Of a stretch of 64,000 nucleotides of DNA, positions 1 to 9,806 are shown piece by piece. Both the position numbers and the translations under genes were made by a program. Origin of the DNA: Pantoea eucalypti. GTDB taxonomy: Bacteria; Pseudomonadota; Gammaproteobacteria; Enterobacterales; Enterobacteriaceae. Position 1 is the first letter of the stretch, and the number at the start of each line of letters is the position of its first letter. The notes under the pieces are model-generated. The model worked only from the letters and a program-made list of their open reading frames with translations. It was not told the origin of the DNA and did not search any database. Location: contig NZ_CP045720.1 in NCBI RefSeq assembly GCF_009646115.1, positions 3,596,001-3,660,000 on the forward strand, written 5' to 3'.

Positions 1-11
1 GCGACGACTAA
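1..11 (+). CDS. pepA: 3' end of upstream gene, probably pepA
   Basis: Only the final codons lie in the window: the frame starting at base 3 reads Asp-Asp-stop (TAA at 9-11). In enterics the gene directly upstream of holC is pepA (leucyl aminopeptidase and XerCD accessory factor), so the tail is assigned by position only. No peptidase domain is visible here. Confidence 0.45.
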
Positions 12-31
12 GCGCCCTCTTTTCTGACAGC

Positions 32-55
32 AAGGGCGGATCTGATTCCGCCCTT
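32..55 (+). terminator. hairpin between pepA end and holC
   Basis: A perfect 9-bp inverted repeat (AAGGGCGGA / TCCGCCCTT) with a 6-nt loop follows the upstream stop codon. There is no clear T-tract after it, so it may be a weak terminator or an RNA-stability hairpin rather than a full terminator. Confidence 0.45.
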
Positions 56-76
56 GATCTTCTGATGAGCAAACCG

Positions 77-535
77 ATGAAAAACGCAACCTTCTACGTG
101 CTGGAAACCGATGCAACGAGCGATGGCCTTAGCGCCGTTGAAGCGCTGGTGTGCAATCTGGCGGAAACACGCTGGCGGGCCGGAAAGCGGGTGTTGATCG
201 CCTGCGAAGATGAGCAGCAAGCCATTCGTCTTGATGAAGCACTGTGGCAACGGCCAGCAAATGCTTTTGTGCCGCACAATCTGGCGGGCGAAGGCCCGCG
301 CTACGGTGCGCCGGTCGAACTGGCCTGGCCCCAGCGACGCGGCAGTTCACAGCGCGACCTGCTGATTAGCCTGCTGCCCCACTTCGCAGATTTTGCTACT
401 GCTTTCCATGAAGTGATAGACTTCGTTCCTTACGAAGACGCTCTCAAACAACTGGCGCGCGACCGCTATAAAGCGTATCGCAGCGTTGGATTCCAATTGA
501 ATACGGCAGCGCCACCACAGCCGCAAACGACATAG
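77..535 (+). CDS. holC: DNA polymerase III subunit chi
   Basis: HolC is the chi subunit of the clamp-loader complex. It pairs with psi (HolD) and binds single-stranded-DNA-binding protein. The 152-residue product matches the family over its whole length, with the conserved blocks [36 protein letters not shown] and ARDRYKAYR in order. An ATG at 65 is also in frame, but the family start is MKNATFY, which is the ATG at 77. The C-terminal tail (residues about 145-152, Pro/Gln/Thr) is slightly longer than in E. coli (147 residues). valS begins 5 bp after the stop, as in E. coli, so the two are probably cotranscribed. Confidence 0.95.
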   Translation: MKNATFYVLETDATSDGLSAVEALVCNLAETRWRAGKRVLIACEDEQQAIRLDEALWQRPANAFVPHNLAGEGPRYGAPVELAWPQRRGSSQRDLLISLLPHFADFATAFHEVIDFVPYEDALKQLARDRYKAYRSVGFQLNTAAPPQPQTT

Positions 536-540
536 CAGAA

Positions 541-3396
541 ATGGAAAAGACATATAACCCGCAAGATATCGAGCAGCCGCTTTACGAGCATTGGGAAAAG
601 CAGGGCTACTTCAAACCGAATGGCGATACCAGCCAGGAAAGCTTTTGCATCATGATCCCGCCGCCGAACGTCACCGGTAGCTTGCACATGGGTCACGCCT
701 TCCAGCAAACCATCATGGACACCATGATCCGTTACCAGCGCATGCAGGGGAAAAATACCCTGTGGCAGGCGGGTACTGACCACGCGGGCATCGCCACGCA
801 GATGGTGGTTGAGCGCAAAATTGCGGCTGAAGAAGGCAAAACGCGCCAGGACTATGGCCGCGATGCATTCATCGACAAAATCTGGCAGTGGAAAGCAGAA
901 TCTGGCGGCACCATTACCCGTCAGATGCGCCGTCTGGGTAACTCCGTCGACTGGGAGCGCGAGCGCTTCACCATGGACGATGGCCTCTCCAATGCCGTTA
1001 AAGAAGTGTTTGTTCGCCTCTATAAAGAGAACCTGATCTACCGTGGCAAGCGCCTGGTAAACTGGGATCCTAAGCTGCGCACGGCGATCTCCGATCTGGA
1101 AGTGGAAAACCGCGAGAGCAAAGGCTCAATGTGGCATATCCGCTATCCGCTGGCTGACGGCGCAAAAACCGCTGACGGCAAAGATTACCTGGTGGTCGCC
1201 ACTACCCGTCCGGAAACCCTGCTGGGCGATACCGGCGTGGCGGTTAACCCGGAAGATCCACGTTATAAAGATCTGATCGGCAAATTTGTGATGCTGCCGC
1301 TGGTGGGTCGTCTGATTCCGATCGTGGGCGATGAACATGCCGACATGGAAAAAGGCACCGGCTGCGTCAAGATCACGCCGGCGCATGACTTCAACGACTA
1401 CGAAGTCGGTCGTCGTCACAAACTGCCAATGATCAACATTCTGACCTTCGACGGTGATATCCGCGACCGCGCTCAGGTGTATGACACCAACGGCGAAGCC
1501 AGCGATGCCTGTTCCGATGAGATCCCGGCCGCTTTCCAGCACATGGAGCGCTTTGCCGCGCGTAAAGCGATTGTCGCCGCCGTCGATGAACTGGGCCTGC
1601 TTGAAGAGATCAAACCGCATGACCTGACCGTGCCTTACGGCGACCGTGGCGGTGTGGTTATCGAGCCGATGCTGACCGATCAGTGGTATGTGCGTACCGC
1701 GCCGCTGGCGAAAGTGGCGGTTGAAGCCGTTGAGAATGGCGACATCCAGTTTGTGCCGAAGCAGTATGAAAACATGTACTTCTCCTGGATGCGTGATATT
1801 CAGGACTGGTGTATTTCCCGTCAGCTCTGGTGGGGTCACCGCATCCCGGCGTGGTATGACGACAACGGTAACGTCTACGTTGGCCGTACCGAAGAGGAAG
1901 TCCGCGCTGAGAACAACCTGGCCGCCGATGTGGCGCTGCGTCAGGATGACGACGTGCTGGATACCTGGTTCTCATCCGGTCTGTGGACCTTCTCCACCCT
2001 GGGCTGGCCGGAAAACACCGAAGCGCTGCGTACCTTCCATCCGACCAGCGTGCTGGTCAGCGGCTTCGACATCATCTTCTTCTGGATTGCCCGCATGATC
2101 ATGCTGACCATGCACTTCATCAAAGATGAAAACGGCAAACCGCAGGTGCCGTTTAAAACCGTCTACATGACCGGTCTGATCCGTGATGAAGAAGGTCAGA
2201 AGATGTCGAAATCCAAGGGCAACGTGATTGACCCGCTGGATATGGTCGACGGCATTTCGCTGGAAGCGCTGCTGGAAAAACGCACCGGCAACATGATGCA
2301 GCCACAGCTGGCAGAGAAGATCCGCAAACGCACCGAGAAGCAGTTCCCGGACGGCATTGAGCCATCAGGCACCGATGCGCTGCGTTTCACGCTGGCAGCA
2401 CTGGCCTCAACCGGTCGCGACATCAACTGGGACATGAAGCGCCTGGAAGGGTATCGCAACTTCTGTAACAAGCTGTGGAACGCCAGCCGCTTTGTGCTGA
2501 TGAACACTGAGGACCAGGATTGCGGACAGAACGGCGGCGATATGACGCTGTCGCTGGCAGATCGCTGGATTCTGACCGAGTTCAACAACACCGTGAAAGC
2601 CTACCGTGAAGCGCTGGATAGCTACCGTTTCGATATCGCGGCTAACCTGCTGTATGACTTCACCTGGAACCAGTTCTGCGACTGGTATCTGGAGCTGACT
2701 AAGCCGGTGATGAACAGCGGCAGTGAATCTGAATTGCGTGGCACCCGCCATACGCTGGTTCACGTGCTGGAAGCGCTGCTGCGCCTGGCGCATCCGATCA
2801 TTCCGTTTATCACTGAAACCATCTGGCAGCGCGTGAAGGGACTGAAAAATATCAGCGACGACACCATTATGCTGCAGCCTTTCCCGCACTACGATGCGTC
2901 GAAAGAAGATGCCGAAGCGAAAGCGGACATTGAGTGGATGAAGCAGGCGATCGTCGCGGTGCGTAATATCCGTGCCGAGATGAACATCGCGCTGAGCAAG
3001 CCGCTGGATGTGCTGCTGCGTGACTGCTCGCCTGCAGCGCTGCGTCGCGTTGAAGCTAACCGCAACTTCCTGTCGCGCCTGGCGCGTCTGGAAAGCCTGA
3101 CCATTCTGCCTGCGGGCGAGAAAGGCCCGGTGTCGGTGACCAAACTGGTTGAAGGCGCAGAGCTGCTGATCCCGATGGCGGATCTGGTGGATAAAACCGC
3201 TGAGCTGGAGCGTCTGGCGAAAGAGCTGGTTAAGCTGGATGTGGAGATCGAGAAGATCGAGACCAAGCTGGCGAACGAAGGCTTTGTTTCACGCGCGCCG
3301 GAAGCGGTCGTTGCGAAAGAGCGCGAACGCGTGGCAGACCTGCAACAATCAAAAGCAAAACTGATTGAACAGCAGGCGGTCATTGCGGCATTGTAA
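541..3396 (+). CDS. valS: valyl-tRNA synthetase
   Basis: Class Ia aminoacyl-tRNA synthetase that charges tRNA-Val in the cytoplasm. At 951 residues it has the same length as E. coli ValS. The HIGH-type signature appears as HMGH at residues 49-52 after PPPNVTGSL, and the KMSKS loop is at 554-558. Between them lies the editing (CP1) domain. The anticodon-binding domain follows, and the last 70 residues form the Lys/Glu-rich coiled-coil arm typical of ValS. It follows holC by 5 bp with only a weak ribosome site, which suggests coupling to holC translation. An intrinsic terminator follows 27 bp after the stop. Confidence 0.98.
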   Translation: MEKTYNPQDIEQPLYEHWEKQGYFKPNGDTSQESFCIMIPPPNVTGSLHMGHAFQQTIMDTMIRYQRMQGKNTLWQAGTDHAGIATQMVVERKIAAEEGKTRQDYGRDAFIDKIWQWKAESGGTITRQMRRLGNSVDWERERFTMDDGLSNAVKEVFVRLYKENLIYRGKRLVNWDPKLRTAISDLEVENRESKGSMWHIRYPLADGAKTADGKDYLVVATTRPETLLGDTGVAVNPEDPRYKDLIGKFVMLPLVGRLIPIVGDEHADMEKGTGCVKITPAHDFNDYEVGRRHKLPMINILTFDGDIRDRAQVYDTNGEASDACSDEIPAAFQHMERFAARKAIVAAVDELGLLEEIKPHDLTVPYGDRGGVVIEPMLTDQWYVRTAPLAKVAVEAVENGDIQFVPKQYENMYFSWMRDIQDWCISRQLWWGHRIPAWYDDNGNVYVGRTEEEVRAENNLAADVALRQDDDVLDTWFSSGLWTFSTLGWPENTEALRTFHPTSVLVSGFDIIFFWIARMIMLTMHFIKDENGKPQVPFKTVYMTGLIRDEEGQKMSKSKGNVIDPLDMVDGISLEALLEKRTGNMMQPQLAEKIRKRTEKQFPDGIEPSGTDALRFTLAALASTGRDINWDMKRLEGYRNFCNKLWNASRFVLMNTEDQDCGQNGGDMTLSLADRWILTEFNNTVKAYREALDSYRFDIAANLLYDFTWNQFCDWYLELTKPVMNSGSESELRGTRHTLVHVLEALLRLAHPIIPFITETIWQRVKGLKNISDDTIMLQPFPHYDASKEDAEAKADIEWMKQAIVAVRNIRAEMNIALSKPLDVLLRDCSPAALRRVEANRNFLSRLARLESLTILPAGEKGPVSVTKLVEGAELLIPMADLVDKTAELERLAKELVKLDVEIEKIETKLANEGFVSRAPEAVVAKERERVADLQQSKAKLIEQQAVIAAL

Positions 3397-3423
3397 GCGT
3401 CTTAGCTGACAGCTTATCCATAA

Positions 3424-3446
3424 AGCCGGGCTTGCCCGGCTTTTTT
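3424..3446 (+). terminator. intrinsic terminator after valS
   Basis: The stem AGCCGGGC/GCCCGGCT is followed directly by TTTTTT, a strong Rho-independent terminator closing the holC-valS unit. Confidence 0.9.
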
Positions 3447-3472
3447 ATTGACCTCGTACTAATCCGGAAGAG

Positions 3473-3985
3473 ATGATGACGACCAACGCCACTTTGCGTT
3501 TTAACCTCCAGGTGCGGCCGATTACTGCCGCTGATAATCCGCATATTGCCCAGGTGATCCGCGACGTTTCTGCGGAGTTCGGCCTGACGGCTGACAAGGG
3601 CTACACCGTCTCCGATCCCCAGCTGGATCACCTGTTTGAGCTCTACAGTGCCGACCAGAGCGCCTACTGGATTATTGAATATCAGGGCAAGGTGGTCGGT
3701 GGCGGCGGTGTTGCGCCTCTCGCCTGCAGCGCGCCCGATATCTGCGAGTTGCAAAAGATGTACTTTCTGCCGGAGGTGCGCGGGCAGGGTCTGGCGCGCG
3801 AACTGGCGCTGAGGGCGATGGAGCATGCACGCGGCCACGGCTTCCGTCGTTGCTATCTGGAAACCACCGCCAGCCTGACGCGGGCCATTAAACTCTATGA
3901 GTCGCTGGGCTTTGAGCATATCGATAGCGCGATGGGTTGTACCGGCCATGTCGACTGCGAAGTGCGGATGCTGAAACAGCTATGA
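3473..3985 (+). CDS. yjgM: GNAT family N-acetyltransferase, YjgM-like
   Basis: A 170-residue acetyl-CoA-dependent N-acetyltransferase of unknown substrate. The GNAT fold is visible: strand [10 protein letters not shown] (about residues 75-84), then the acetyl-CoA pyrophosphate-binding motif [10 protein letters not shown] (about 102-111), and the C-terminal [19 protein letters not shown] block. In E. coli yjgM also sits on this side of valS, which supports the name, although yjgN (between valS and yjgM in E. coli) is missing here. Two adjacent ATGs (3473 and 3476) are possible starts. The gene converges with miaE. Confidence 0.8.
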   Translation: MMTTNATLRFNLQVRPITAADNPHIAQVIRDVSAEFGLTADKGYTVSDPQLDHLFELYSADQSAYWIIEYQGKVVGGGGVAPLACSAPDICELQKMYFLPEVRGQGLARELALRAMEHARGHGFRRCYLETTASLTRAIKLYESLGFEHIDSAMGCTGHVDCEVRMLKQL

Positions 3986-3989
3986 CAAT

Positions 3990-4006
3990 CGGGGCTGCCA
4001 GCCCCG
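3990..4006. terminator. hairpin between yjgM and miaE
   Basis: A perfect 7-bp stem (CGGGGCT/AGCCCCG) with a 3-nt loop lies between convergent genes. It lacks a T-tract on either strand, so it is a weak candidate for a shared terminator. Confidence 0.4.
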
Positions 4007-4020
4007 TGACTATAATTGGT

Positions 4021-4782
4021 TCAGAACGCCGGAACGCCGCTGTGAAAGCGTAATTCGGTGTCAGGTTCGCTGATTAACCGCCCTTCTGTTATCCCAATCG
4101 CCTGCACGCGTGGCGTAATGTCTTTAGTGGCAATCTGCGCCGCCAGCGTTAAATAATCCTGATAGTGCCGCGCCTCTGAGCGCAGCAGCGACAGATAGAA
4201 CTTTGCCAGTTCGTCATCAAGATAGGGTGCCAGACTGGCGAAGCGCTCGCAGGAGCGCGCCTCAATGTAAGCGCCACAAATCAGCTTATCCACCAGGGTT
4301 TCCGGCTCATGCGTCGTCACTTCACGCAGCAGCGATTTGGCGTAGCGGCTGGAGGTGATCTTCTGATAGACCAACCCGCGCGACTGCATAATTTCCCACA
4401 CCTGATAGAAGTGATGCAGCTCCTCTTTAATCAGCAACACCATCTTCTCCACCAGCTCATCCGCCCAGGGCAGCGCATTGCGCACGATGATGCGTTTCGT
4501 CAGGTTTTTATGGGCATTGATAAAGTCGCTGTCGCCATCTTCGCGGAAGATAAAATCTTCATAGGGCTTCAGCCACGTCAGAATAGCGTCGCCGCTGGGT
4601 TTGTCGGCGACATATTTGCGGATCAACCACACCGCAGTCTGCGCGGCTTTCAGTTCGCACACCAGATGGTCGGTTAACAGCAGAGTCAGATTTTCTGGTT
4701 TGCGCGCCTCATCAATCCAGGCCTGTGGCGTGCGACAGTGCAGAAACTGATAGATCGGTTCAAGTAACGGTGCGTAGTTCAT
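4021..4782 (-). CDS. miaE: tRNA 2-methylthio-N6-isopentenyladenosine-37 hydroxylase
   Basis: MiaE is an oxygen-dependent di-iron hydroxylase that converts ms2i6A-37 of tRNAs reading UNN codons to ms2io6A. The 253-residue protein has the helical-bundle carboxylate/histidine motifs expected of the family: KEELHHF (about residues 118-124), EARSCERF (about 172-179) and SEARHYQDY (about 201-209). The gene is known from Salmonella and other enterics but is absent from E. coli K-12, where rraB and yjgM are close neighbours. It lies 56 bp downstream of rraB on the same strand and could be cotranscribed with it. Confidence 0.93.
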   Translation of the reverse strand: MNYAPLLEPIYQFLHCRTPQAWIDEARKPENLTLLLTDHLVCELKAAQTAVWLIRKYVADKPSGDAILTWLKPYEDFIFREDGDSDFINAHKNLTKRIIVRNALPWADELVEKMVLLIKEELHHFYQVWEIMQSRGLVYQKITSSRYAKSLLREVTTHEPETLVDKLICGAYIEARSCERFASLAPYLDDELAKFYLSLLRSEARHYQDYLTLAAQIATKDITPRVQAIGITEGRLISEPDTELRFHSGVPAF

Positions 4783-4838
4783 GATGTCAAAACAGGTGTG
4801 GCAGAGGTGACAGGCGGAGAACTCTCCGCCCCGGCTAC

Positions 4839-5261
4839 TTAGTGGCGAATACCATTATCATCTTCATCTTCGATGGCGTCGTCATCTTCGTCTTCATCTT
4901 CGGCATCGGGATCTTCGAAATAGGTGCCCCAGCCGTCATAATCGACGTTGTACTTGCCAATCAGGTTCACCAGCTGTTCAACCTGCGCATCAATCAGCTC
5001 CGGCTTCAGTGCAGATTCGCTGATAATATCGACACACATCACCGTGGTGCCATCTTCCAGCTCCAGCTCTTCCGGCTCGGTCACTTCATAACCCAGCTTG
5101 AAGGCGTCAACCGCGGCTTTTTCCAGTGAATCAAAATTATTGCATGAGAGATGATGCTCGATGGTATAGAGCGCATCAGGATCGCTGCCATCCTCCAGCA
5201 GCTCTTCAATAACCTGCCGCGTCTCTTCCTGCTGCTCTTCCAGTAATGCTTCATATGCCAT
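4839..5261 (-). CDS. rraB: ribonuclease E inhibitor RraB
   Basis: RraB binds RNase E and modulates RNA decay. The 140-residue protein has the conserved core [19 protein letters not shown] and DIISES followed by DAQVEQL and [11 protein letters not shown], then the strongly acidic tail typical of the family (runs of Asp/Glu ending in GIRH). A longer frame extends to 5294, but the ATG at 5261 is preceded by GAGAGGA at good spacing and matches the E. coli N-terminus, so it was chosen. The gene is divergent from argF, and the ARG boxes lie in the shared intergenic region. Confidence 0.94.
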   Translation of the reverse strand: MAYEALLEEQQEETRQVIEELLEDGSDPDALYTIEHHLSCNNFDSLEKAAVDAFKLGYEVTEPEELELEDGTTVMCVDIISESALKPELIDAQVEQLVNLIGKYNVDYDGWGTYFEDPDAEDEDEDDDAIEDEDDNGIRH

Positions 5262-5360
5262 GACAATGTCCTCTCTGAGTTCGGCAATAATCAATTATTT
5301 TCCCACACTGCCTGTCGCGCCACTACACAAAACGAAAAGTTTATTCAGCTCACACTTGAA

Positions 5361-5399
5361 AATGAATATTCATACGGTTAAATTGAATTTTAATTCATT
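5361..5399 (+). promoter_or_regulatory. paired ARG boxes (ArgR operator) of argF
   Basis: Two 18-bp ARG boxes are separated by 3 bp, the usual ArgR hexamer arrangement. Box 2 (5382-5399) contains a perfect TGAAT-TTTA-ATTCA palindrome; box 1 (5361-5378) has TGAAT plus a degenerate second half. They end 22 bp before the argF start codon. Arginine-bound ArgR is expected to repress argF here. Confidence 0.9.
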
Positions 5400-5421
5400 T
5401 TAATGCTTACCGGAGTGTTGT

Positions 5422-6429
5422 ATGAGTCAGCTGTATCAGCGCCATTTCCTCAGACTTCTGGATTTTACCCCCGCCGAAATTGATCATCTGCTGTCCCTTT
5501 CCGCTGAATTAAAACAGGCGAAAAAAAGCGCCAGCGAAGTGCAGTATCTGAAAGGTAAAAACATCGCGCTCATCTTCGAAAAAGACTCGACCCGTACACG
5601 ATGCTCTTTCGAAGTTGCCGCTTACGATCAGGGTGCAAACGTCACTTATCTGGGCCCGAGCGGCAGTCAGATCGGCCATAAAGAGTCGATGCGCGACACT
5701 GCAAGGGTGCTGGGACGCATGTACGATGGTATTCAGTATCGCGGCTACGGTCAGGCGCTGGTGGAGACGCTGGCGGAACATGCGGGCGTGCCGGTGTGGA
5801 ACGGTCTGACTACCGAGTTTCACCCGACCCAGTTGCTGGCTGACCTGCTGACCATGCAGGAGCACCTGCCGGGCAAAAAGCTCAGTGAGATGACGCTGGT
5901 TTATGTGGGCGATGCGCGCAACAACATGGGTAACACTATGCTGGAAGCGGCGGCACAGGTGGGTCTGGATCTGCGTCTGGTGGCACCGAAAAGCTGCTGG
6001 CCAGAGGACGAACTGGTGGCGCAGTGCCGTCACGCCGCGCAGCAGACCGGGGGTAAAATCACCCTTACCGAACATATTGCCGACGGTGTGAAAGGCGCTG
6101 ACTTTATCTACACCGACGTCTGGGTGTCGATGGGCGAAGCCAAAGAAGTCTGGGCCGAGCGTATCGCCCTGCTGCGTGACTACCAGGTTAACCGTGCGAT
6201 GCTCGATCTGACCGGCAATCCGCAGGTTAAATTCCTGCACTGCCTGCCCGCTTTCCACGATGATCAGACCACGCTGGGTCAGCAGATGGCAGAGCAGTAC
6301 GATCTGCCCAACGGCATGGAAGTGAGCAACGAGGTGTTTGAGTCGCCGCACAGCATTGTGTTCGACCAGGCCGAGAACCGGATGCATACCATTAAAGCGG
6401 TGATGGTGGCCACGCTGGGCCAGCGCTGA
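5422..6429 (+). CDS. argF: ornithine carbamoyltransferase
   Basis: Catalyses carbamoyl phosphate + L-ornithine to L-citrulline in arginine synthesis. The 335-residue protein carries the carbamoyl-phosphate site STRTR (56-60), the HPTQ motif (in [11 protein letters not shown]) and the ornithine-site HCLPAFHD loop near residue 273. Length and sequence match the enteric ArgI/ArgF family throughout. Control is by the ARG boxes directly upstream. The next operon, pyrBI, encodes the other carbamoyl-phosphate-consuming enzyme, the same adjacency as in E. coli. Confidence 0.97.
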   Translation: MSQLYQRHFLRLLDFTPAEIDHLLSLSAELKQAKKSASEVQYLKGKNIALIFEKDSTRTRCSFEVAAYDQGANVTYLGPSGSQIGHKESMRDTARVLGRMYDGIQYRGYGQALVETLAEHAGVPVWNGLTTEFHPTQLLADLLTMQEHLPGKKLSEMTLVYVGDARNNMGNTMLEAAAQVGLDLRLVAPKSCWPEDELVAQCRHAAQQTGGKITLTEHIADGVKGADFIYTDVWVSMGEAKEVWAERIALLRDYQVNRAMLDLTGNPQVKFLHCLPAFHDDQTTLGQQMAEQYDLPNGMEVSNEVFESPHSIVFDQAENRMHTIKAVMVATLGQR

Positions 6430-6493
6430 CCGATGGCGCTCGCCTTACCGTAAAGTAGCGTTAGTCAGATAAAGAAGCGCAAACGTTTTCCTC

Positions 6494-6534
6494 TTGCTGC
6501 TCTACCGCGAACGGGTATAATGCGGCCCAATTTG
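6494..6534 (+). promoter_or_regulatory. pyrBI promoter with UTP-sensitive start site
   Basis: A -35 element TTGCTG (6494-6499), 16-bp spacer and consensus -10 TATAAT (6516-6521) precede the initially transcribed sequence AATTTG (6529-6534). In E. coli pyrBI the same AAUUUG start permits reiterative addition of U at high UTP, producing abortive transcripts. Conservation of the exact hexamer at the right distance suggests the same control here. Confidence 0.85.
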
Positions 6535-6545
6535 CCGGAGGAAAT

Positions 6546-6647
6546 ATGCTACAGCACAGCGGACAATTTGACGCTCCATCTCGCCTGACCGCAGGCGGTG
6601 CTGCTGTTTCTTTCGGTCATCGACCCGATCATAAAAAAGCCCCTTAA
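6546..6647 (+). CDS. pyrL: pyrBI operon leader peptide
   Basis: A 33-codon open frame starts at ATG 6546 behind a good ribosome site (GGAGGAAAT) and ends at TAA 6645-6647, which falls exactly in the loop of the pyrBI attenuator. This is the PyrL arrangement: when UTP is scarce, RNA polymerase pauses in the U-rich leader, the ribosome catches up, and its presence over the hairpin prevents termination. The peptide (starting MLQHSGQFDAP) shows no evident similarity to the E. coli leader, as expected because position rather than sequence matters. Confidence 0.85.
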   Translation: MLQHSGQFDAPSRLTAGGAAVSFGHRPDHKKAP

Positions 6648-6663
6648 TCAGGGGCTTTTTTTT
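6582..6663 (+). promoter_or_regulatory. pyrBI leader pause hairpin and attenuator
   Basis: A pause hairpin CGCCTG-ACCG-CAGGCG (6582-6597) is followed by a T-rich run (6607-6613). The attenuator is an AGCCCCT/AGGGGCT stem (6638-6656) with an 8-base T tract ending at 6663. The order pause hairpin, U-rich pause, terminator overlapping the leader-peptide stop is that of UTP-controlled attenuation. Confidence 0.88.
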
Positions 6664-6695
6664 GTCCGCAATCCGGCCGCGCAGAGGAGAGAGCT

Positions 6696-7631
6696 ATGCC
6701 TAACCCGCTATATCGCAAGCACATCATTTCAATCAACGACCTCAGTCGTGAAGAGCTGGAACTGGCCCTGGACACCGCCGCCAGGCTGAAAGCCCATCCG
6801 CAGCCGGAACTGCTGAAGCACAAGGTTATTGCCAGTTGCTTCTTTGAAGCCTCGACCCGTACCCGCCTGTCGTTTGAGACTGCGATTCATCGCCTTGGCG
6901 CATCAGCGGTAGGCTTTGCTGACGGCAGTAATACCTCGCTGGGCAAGAAAGGCGAAACCCTGGCCGATACCATTTCCGTGATCAGCACCTACGTTGATGC
7001 GATTGTGATGCGTCATCCGCAGGAAGGCGCGGCGCGGCTGGCAACGGAGTTCTCTGGCGGCATTCCGATTCTCAACGCCGGTGACGGCGCGAACCAGCAT
7101 CCGACCCAGACCCTGCTCGATCTCTTCACCATTCAGGAGACCCAGGGCCGTCTTGGTCAGCTGAATGTGGCGATGGTCGGTGACCTGAAATATGGCCGCA
7201 CGGTGCACTCTCTGACGCAGGCGCTGGCGAAGTTTGATGGTAACCGCTTCTTCTTTATCGCGCCCGATGCGCTGGCAATGCCGGCTTATATCACTGACAT
7301 GCTGGATGAGAAGAATATCGCCTGGTCACGTCACGACAGCTTTGAAGAAGTGATGCCGCAGCTTGATATTCTTTACATGACGCGGGTGCAGAAAGAGCGG
7401 CTCGATCCGTCAGAATATGCCAACGTAAAAGCGCAGTTTATTCTGCGCGCCACCGATCTCACTACGGCACGTGACAACATGAAAGTGCTGCATCCGCTGC
7501 CGCGCATCGATGAGATCACCACCGATGTCGACAAAACCCCTTACGCCTGGTATTTCCAGCAGGCGGGTAACGGCATCTATGCGCGCCAGGCTCTGCTGGC
7601 TCTGGTTTTAAACAGCGAACTCGCCCTGTAA
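6696..7631 (+). CDS. pyrB: aspartate carbamoyltransferase catalytic subunit
   Basis: Catalyses the committed step of pyrimidine synthesis, carbamoyl phosphate + aspartate to N-carbamoylaspartate. The 311-residue chain matches E. coli PyrB in length. The carbamoyl-phosphate motif STRTR is at 53-57, followed by SLGKKGE (the 80s loop), the HPTQ motif (HPTQTLLDL) and HPLPR near residue 266. It is preceded by the ribosome site GAGGAGAGAG and by the attenuator. PyrI follows 11 bp downstream, giving the holoenzyme of two catalytic trimers and three regulatory dimers. Confidence 0.98.
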   Translation: MPNPLYRKHIISINDLSREELELALDTAARLKAHPQPELLKHKVIASCFFEASTRTRLSFETAIHRLGASAVGFADGSNTSLGKKGETLADTISVISTYVDAIVMRHPQEGAARLATEFSGGIPILNAGDGANQHPTQTLLDLFTIQETQGRLGQLNVAMVGDLKYGRTVHSLTQALAKFDGNRFFFIAPDALAMPAYITDMLDEKNIAWSRHDSFEEVMPQLDILYMTRVQKERLDPSEYANVKAQFILRATDLTTARDNMKVLHPLPRIDEITTDVDKTPYAWYFQQAGNGIYARQALLALVLNSELAL

Positions 7632-7642
7632 GGAGATTTCCC

Positions 7643-8107
7643 ATGACGCAAGACAACAAATTGCAGGTCGAAGCAATCAAACGCGGCACGGTCATCGACC
7701 ACATTCCGGCGCAGATTGGCTTTAAACTGCTCTCCCTATTCCGGCTGACCGAAACCGATCAGCGCATTACCATCGGTCTGAATCTGCCGTCGGGTGAGAT
7801 GGGCCGCAAAGACCTGATTAAGATTGAAAATACGTTTCTCACTGACGATCAGGTCAATCAGCTGGCGGTCTATGCACCCCATGCCACGGTTAACCGCATC
7901 GACGATTATGAAGTGGTGGCGAAGATCGCCCCGACGCTGCCGGATCATGTTGAACGGGTGCTGACCTGCCCCAACAGCAACTGTATCAGCCGCAGCGAGC
8001 CGGTCTTCTCCAGCTTTACCGTGAAGCAGCGCGCCGACGATGTGCATCTGAAGTGCAAATATTGCGAGAAAGAGTTCGCCCGCCATGTGGTGCTCGGTCA
8101 CTGGTAA
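7643..8107 (+). CDS. pyrI: aspartate carbamoyltransferase regulatory subunit
   Basis: The regulatory chain binds ATP, CTP and UTP and transmits allosteric control to PyrB. The 154-residue protein has the nucleotide-binding N-terminal domain and the C-terminal zinc domain, with the four zinc ligands at C109, C114, C138 and C141 (CPNSNC and CKYC). A good ribosome site (AAGGAG) precedes the ATG. It is translated from the pyrB message. Confidence 0.98.
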   Translation: MTQDNKLQVEAIKRGTVIDHIPAQIGFKLLSLFRLTETDQRITIGLNLPSGEMGRKDLIKIENTFLTDDQVNQLAVYAPHATVNRIDDYEVVAKIAPTLPDHVERVLTCPNSNCISRSEPVFSSFTVKQRADDVHLKCKYCEKEFARHVVLGHW

Positions 8108-8179
8108 TCGCCCTGCCCGACCTTATAATGGGCAACAGTGGCGGCATCGCCGCCTGACGACGTAATCAAAGGAGCCATG

Positions 8180-8566
8180 ATGTCACGTGAAATCAGTACT
8201 GAAAAAGCCCCTGCCGCTATCGGTCCCTATGTTCAGGGTGTCGATCTGGGCAGCATGATCATGACCTCCGGTCAGATTCCGGTTGATCCGGCGACCGGCC
8301 AGGTGGCAGATGACATTGCCGCACAGGCGCGTCAGTCACTGGAAAATGTGAAGGCGATTGTTGAAGCTGCGGGTCTGAAGGTTGGCGACATCGTGAAGAC
8401 CACGGTGTTCGTAAAGGACCTGAATGATTTCGCCACGGTCAACGCGACCTATGAAGCGTTTTTCACCGAGCATGAAGCTCACTTCCCGGCGCGTTCCTGT
8501 GTCGAAGTGGCGCGTCTGCCAAAAGATGTGAAAATCGAAATCGAAGCGATTGCGATTCGTCGCTAA
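8180..8566 (+). CDS. ridA: 2-iminobutanoate/2-iminopropanoate deaminase RidA
   Basis: RidA hydrolyses reactive enamine/imine intermediates released by PLP enzymes such as threonine dehydratase. The 128-residue product (same length as E. coli) contains IGPYVQG, SGQIPVDP and the C-terminal FPARSCVEVARLPKD, in which the Arg binds the substrate carboxylate. A GTG at 8138 extends the frame but has no family support. The ATG at 8180 follows AAAGGAG, with a second ATG at 8177. It lies just downstream of pyrI, as in E. coli. A TATAAT at 8124-8129 could be its own -10 but has no clear -35. Confidence 0.96.
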   Translation: MSREISTEKAPAAIGPYVQGVDLGSMIMTSGQIPVDPATGQVADDIAAQARQSLENVKAIVEAAGLKVGDIVKTTVFVKDLNDFATVNATYEAFFTEHEAHFPARSCVEVARLPKDVKIEIEAIAIRR

Positions 8567-8574
8567 AGCGTAAG

Positions 8575-8607
8575 CCGCCGCTCTCCGGGGATACAGGAGA
8601 GCGGCGG
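8575..8607. terminator. strong hairpin between convergent ridA and lplT
   Basis: A 12-bp perfect stem (CCGCCGCTCTCC / GGAGAGCGGCGG) with a 9-nt loop separates convergent genes. It lacks a long T-tract but is stable enough to end or protect transcripts from both sides. Confidence 0.6.
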
Positions 8608-8615
8608 TGAATCAC

Positions 8616-9806
8616 TTAACGCTTAGCAGGTCGCCACAGCCACAACACGGCGATCGCCAGCGCAAACAGCACGCCAAAGCCGACGCCCGTCGCTACCGCA
8701 GGCGCGCCCGCCTTAATCGCCAGTGTATAGAGCCCCAGCATAATCAGCATGGCGCTGTTCTCACCCAGGTTCTGTACCGCAATGGCATTGCCTGAACCGA
8801 CACTCTCTTTGCCCCGCGCCTGTAACAGCGCATTCAGCGGCACCACAAAGAAACCGCCCAGTGCACCAATCAGCATCAGCACTAAATAAGCATTCAGCAG
8901 AGAGTGCTGCAGCGCAAAGACCACCACCATGACACCAATCAGCACACCAGCCGGCATACAGCGACGCACGGTCTCCAGCGTCACCAGCTTCGCCGCCGCC
9001 GCTGCGCCAATCACAATGCCAATTGCCACCATGGCATTCAGCGTGGTTGGCGTGGTGTTGTCATTGATCCCCAGCGCCACCGGCACCCAGAGCACCAGCA
9101 GGAAACGCAGCGTAACGCCTGCGCCCCAGAACAGACTGGTGCCGAGCAGCGAGAAGCGGGTTTCTGCATCACGCCATAGCAGCGCGGCAGCACTGAAAAA
9201 GCTGCGTACCATCACGCCGAACTGCCAGCTCTGACCAGGCCGCGCCGCCTGCAGTTTCGGGATAAACAGGTTCGCGACCACAGCGATGCCGTAGGTCAGC
9301 GCACAGATGCCCAGCGCCGCCAGAATATGCCAGTCAGCCAGCATGCCGCCCGCCACCGAACCCAGCAGAATGGCGGCGATGGTCGATGCCTCCATCAGCC
9401 CGTTGGCTTTCACCAGCTTCTCGCCGTGGGTGATCTCACCGAGGATGCCATATTTGGCCGGCGAGTAAGCCGCTGCGCCCGCGCCTACCAGGGTATAGCC
9501 GATGAAAGGATTGAAGCCGAAGCAGATCACCAGCGCGCCCAGCAGCTTCAGGCTATTAGCGAGCATCATCACCCGCCCTTTCGCCATGCTGTCCGCCACC
9601 TGACCGACAAACGGCGCCAGCAGAATATAGGCCGCGACAAACAGCATCTGTAAGACCGGCTGGCTCCAGTCGGGATAGAACTGACTTTTCAGTACCGCCA
9701 GCGTGGCAAACAGTAGCGCGTTATCGCCAAACGCCGAAAAGAACTGGGCGATAATCACGGCAATCATGCTGCGCGACATCAGCGGCGCATTACGATCAAG
9801 GCTCAT
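8616..9806 (-). CDS. lplT: lysophospholipid transporter LplT
   Basis: A 396-residue major-facilitator protein of the inner membrane that flips lysophospholipids inward for re-acylation by Aas. Long hydrophobic segments run from residue 10 to the C-terminus, consistent with 12 helices. Family blocks [30 protein letters not shown] and [11 protein letters not shown] match E. coli LplT closely. Its ATG overlaps the aas stop by 4 bp (ATGA), so the two are translationally coupled and form the known lysophospholipid repair operon. Confidence 0.97.
   Translation of the reverse strand: MSLDRNAPLMSRSMIAVIIAQFFSAFGDNALLFATLAVLKSQFYPDWSQPVLQMLFVAAYILLAPFVGQVADSMAKGRVMMLANSLKLLGALVICFGFNPFIGYTLVGAGAAAYSPAKYGILGEITHGEKLVKANGLMEASTIAAILLGSVAGGMLADWHILAALGICALTYGIAVVANLFIPKLQAARPGQSWQFGVMVRSFFSAAALLWRDAETRFSLLGTSLFWGAGVTLRFLLVLWVPVALGINDNTTPTTLNAMVAIGIVIGAAAAAKLVTLETVRRCMPAGVLIGVMVVVFALQHSLLNAYLVLMLIGALGGFFVVPLNALLQARGKESVGSGNAIAVQNLGENSAMLIMLGLYTLAIKAGAPAVATGVGFGVLFALAIAVLWLWRPAKR

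Noticed and set aside
8138..8179. GTG-initiated extension of ridA
   Set aside because: No ribosome site, not conserved, and a GC-rich hairpin lies there; the ATG at 8180 after AAAGGAG fits the family.
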